Below are positions 5,439 to 5,952 of a stretch of DNA of 5,952 nt, piece by piece; within the stretch, counting starts at the first letter, position 1, and each line of letters opens with the position of its first letter. The DNA is from Mycoplasmatota bacterium. Lineage in GTDB: Bacteria > Bacillota_I > Bacilli_A > Izemoplasmatales > Izemoplasmataceae. Under the pieces are notes generated by a model. It did not search any database. It was not told the DNA's origin and worked only from the letters and a program-made list of their open reading frames with translations. The stretch spans positions 1 to 5,952 of the forward strand of contig JAFLJX010000157.1 in NCBI GenBank assembly GCA_022712785.1. Direction: 5' to 3'. The translations under genes and the position numbers were made by a program.

Positions 5439-5952
5439 ATGAATTTTTCTTTTATAGATAATATTGAATCGATGAGTAAAATATATTCTTTATGTAGTGA
5501 TGCTGAAGAGTTTGTTTTGTCACGTCCAAATATAAGTTCAGGACAATCAAGAAAAGCATTAGAATACCTTGTGAAAGGTGTATATCATGTAAAACAAGGA
5601 TATGTACCAAGAAATCAAGATTTATTTTCTTTAGTGACTAGAGACGAGTTTACTGAATTTATAGGAGACCATGGACTTATAGATGCTTTGCATTTTATAA
5701 GAAAAGTTGGCAATAATGGTGTTCATGGCAATAATGTAACTAAGTTACAAGCTATTAAATCCTTAGAGTTCCTACACTTTTTTGTGGGAGAAATATTGAT
5801 AAAATTAAATTTAATTGAAACTTATCCACAGTTTGATACTGGATTACTAAATAAAACAGATAAGGGAGAAACTGTAGAGAAGGACGTTGTTTTTGATCAA
5901 TCTATATTTGATCAATTTAAAGGAAAAATTACAAGACACACTACATTAACAA
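5439..5952 (+). CDS. hsdR: Type I restriction endonuclease subunit, N-terminal part (3'-partial)
   Basis: An open frame starts at the ATG at 5439 and runs off the window after 171 codons. GGGGGG (5427-5432) preceded by AA is its ribosome site, 6 nt upstream, and hsdS ends 30 nt before. The visible part matches the N-terminal DUF4145-type domain found on many HsdR proteins and on other defence proteins. It has an opening helix with AEEFVLSRP (22-30), the pair SRKALEYLVKGVY (37-49), and the diagnostic FIRKVGNNGVHG (86-97). A linker with acidic and basic residues follows (about 138-171). The expected nuclease fold with its PD-ExK residues, the DEAD-type translocase motifs and the C-terminal domain all lie beyond the window, so activity cannot be judged. 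The assignment rests on the domain pattern plus position right after hsdM and hsdS. A separate DUF4145 protein is the alternative. Confidence 0.85.
   Translation, partial: MNFSFIDNIESMSKIYSLCSDAEEFVLSRPNISSGQSRKALEYLVKGVYHVKQGYVPRNQDLFSLVTRDEFTEFIGDHGLIDALHFIRKVGNNGVHGNNVTKLQAIKSLEFLHFFVGEILIKLNLIETYPQFDTGLLNKTDKGETVEKDVVFDQSIFDQFKGKITRHTTLT

Noticed and set aside
19..5952. CRISPR arrays, tRNA or rRNA genes, insertion-sequence ends
   Set aside because: No regularly spaced repeats, no cloverleaf or rRNA segments, and no terminal repeats with target duplications were seen on either strand.

Overview
The window is AT-rich DNA (roughly 30% G+C by eye) from a probable low-GC Gram-positive bacterium (Bacillota or a close relative). 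The support is purine-rich Shine-Dalgarno sites of the GGAGG or AAGGGG kind, extended -10 promoters, U-tract terminators and AT-biased codons. TGG encodes Trp throughout and no in-frame TGA is seen, so the standard bacterial code fits. The genus cannot be named from this sequence. The first 18 bases are not genomic: they match the end of the Illumina TruSeq adapter, so position 1 is almost certainly a contig end that kept adapter.

Layout, all genes on the plus strand. (1) 20-1308: a two-gene ABC exporter cassette, with a multi-spanning ABC-2-like permease cut at its 5' end by the contig edge, followed 2 nt later by a YtrB/BcrA-type ATPase. It is closed by an intrinsic terminator at 1361-1396. 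(2) 1422-2507: a small gene family of unknown function. Two intact tandem paralogs (123 and 128 aa, about 43% identical by hand alignment over the first 103 positions) each have their own promoter and a shared upstream GGACA/TGTCC-type motif. The remains of a third, decayed copy lie directly downstream. (3) 2534-2714: an intergenic block with a strong bidirectional-looking terminator, a conspicuously GC-rich foldable island, and the hsdM promoter. Read on the minus strand, the same block has the layout of a small structured RNA (promoter, folded body, terminator). (4) 2746-5952: a type I restriction-modification operon in the order hsdM-hsdS-hsdR. HsdR runs off the window after 171 codons, and HsdS looks clipped at its extreme C-terminus.

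How the genes work together: HsdM and HsdS should form the DNA-adenine methyltransferase that marks a bipartite target, and HsdR adds the ATP-dependent cleavage arm. The ABC pair should form one membrane exporter. The paralog family sits between the two modules, is separated from both by terminators, and has its own promoters, so it is probably an independent unit; a link to restriction is only suggested by adjacency. The strongest candidates for something undescribed are the paralog family with its duplicated promoter motif and decayed third member, and the possible minus-strand RNA whose promoter would overlap that of hsdM.
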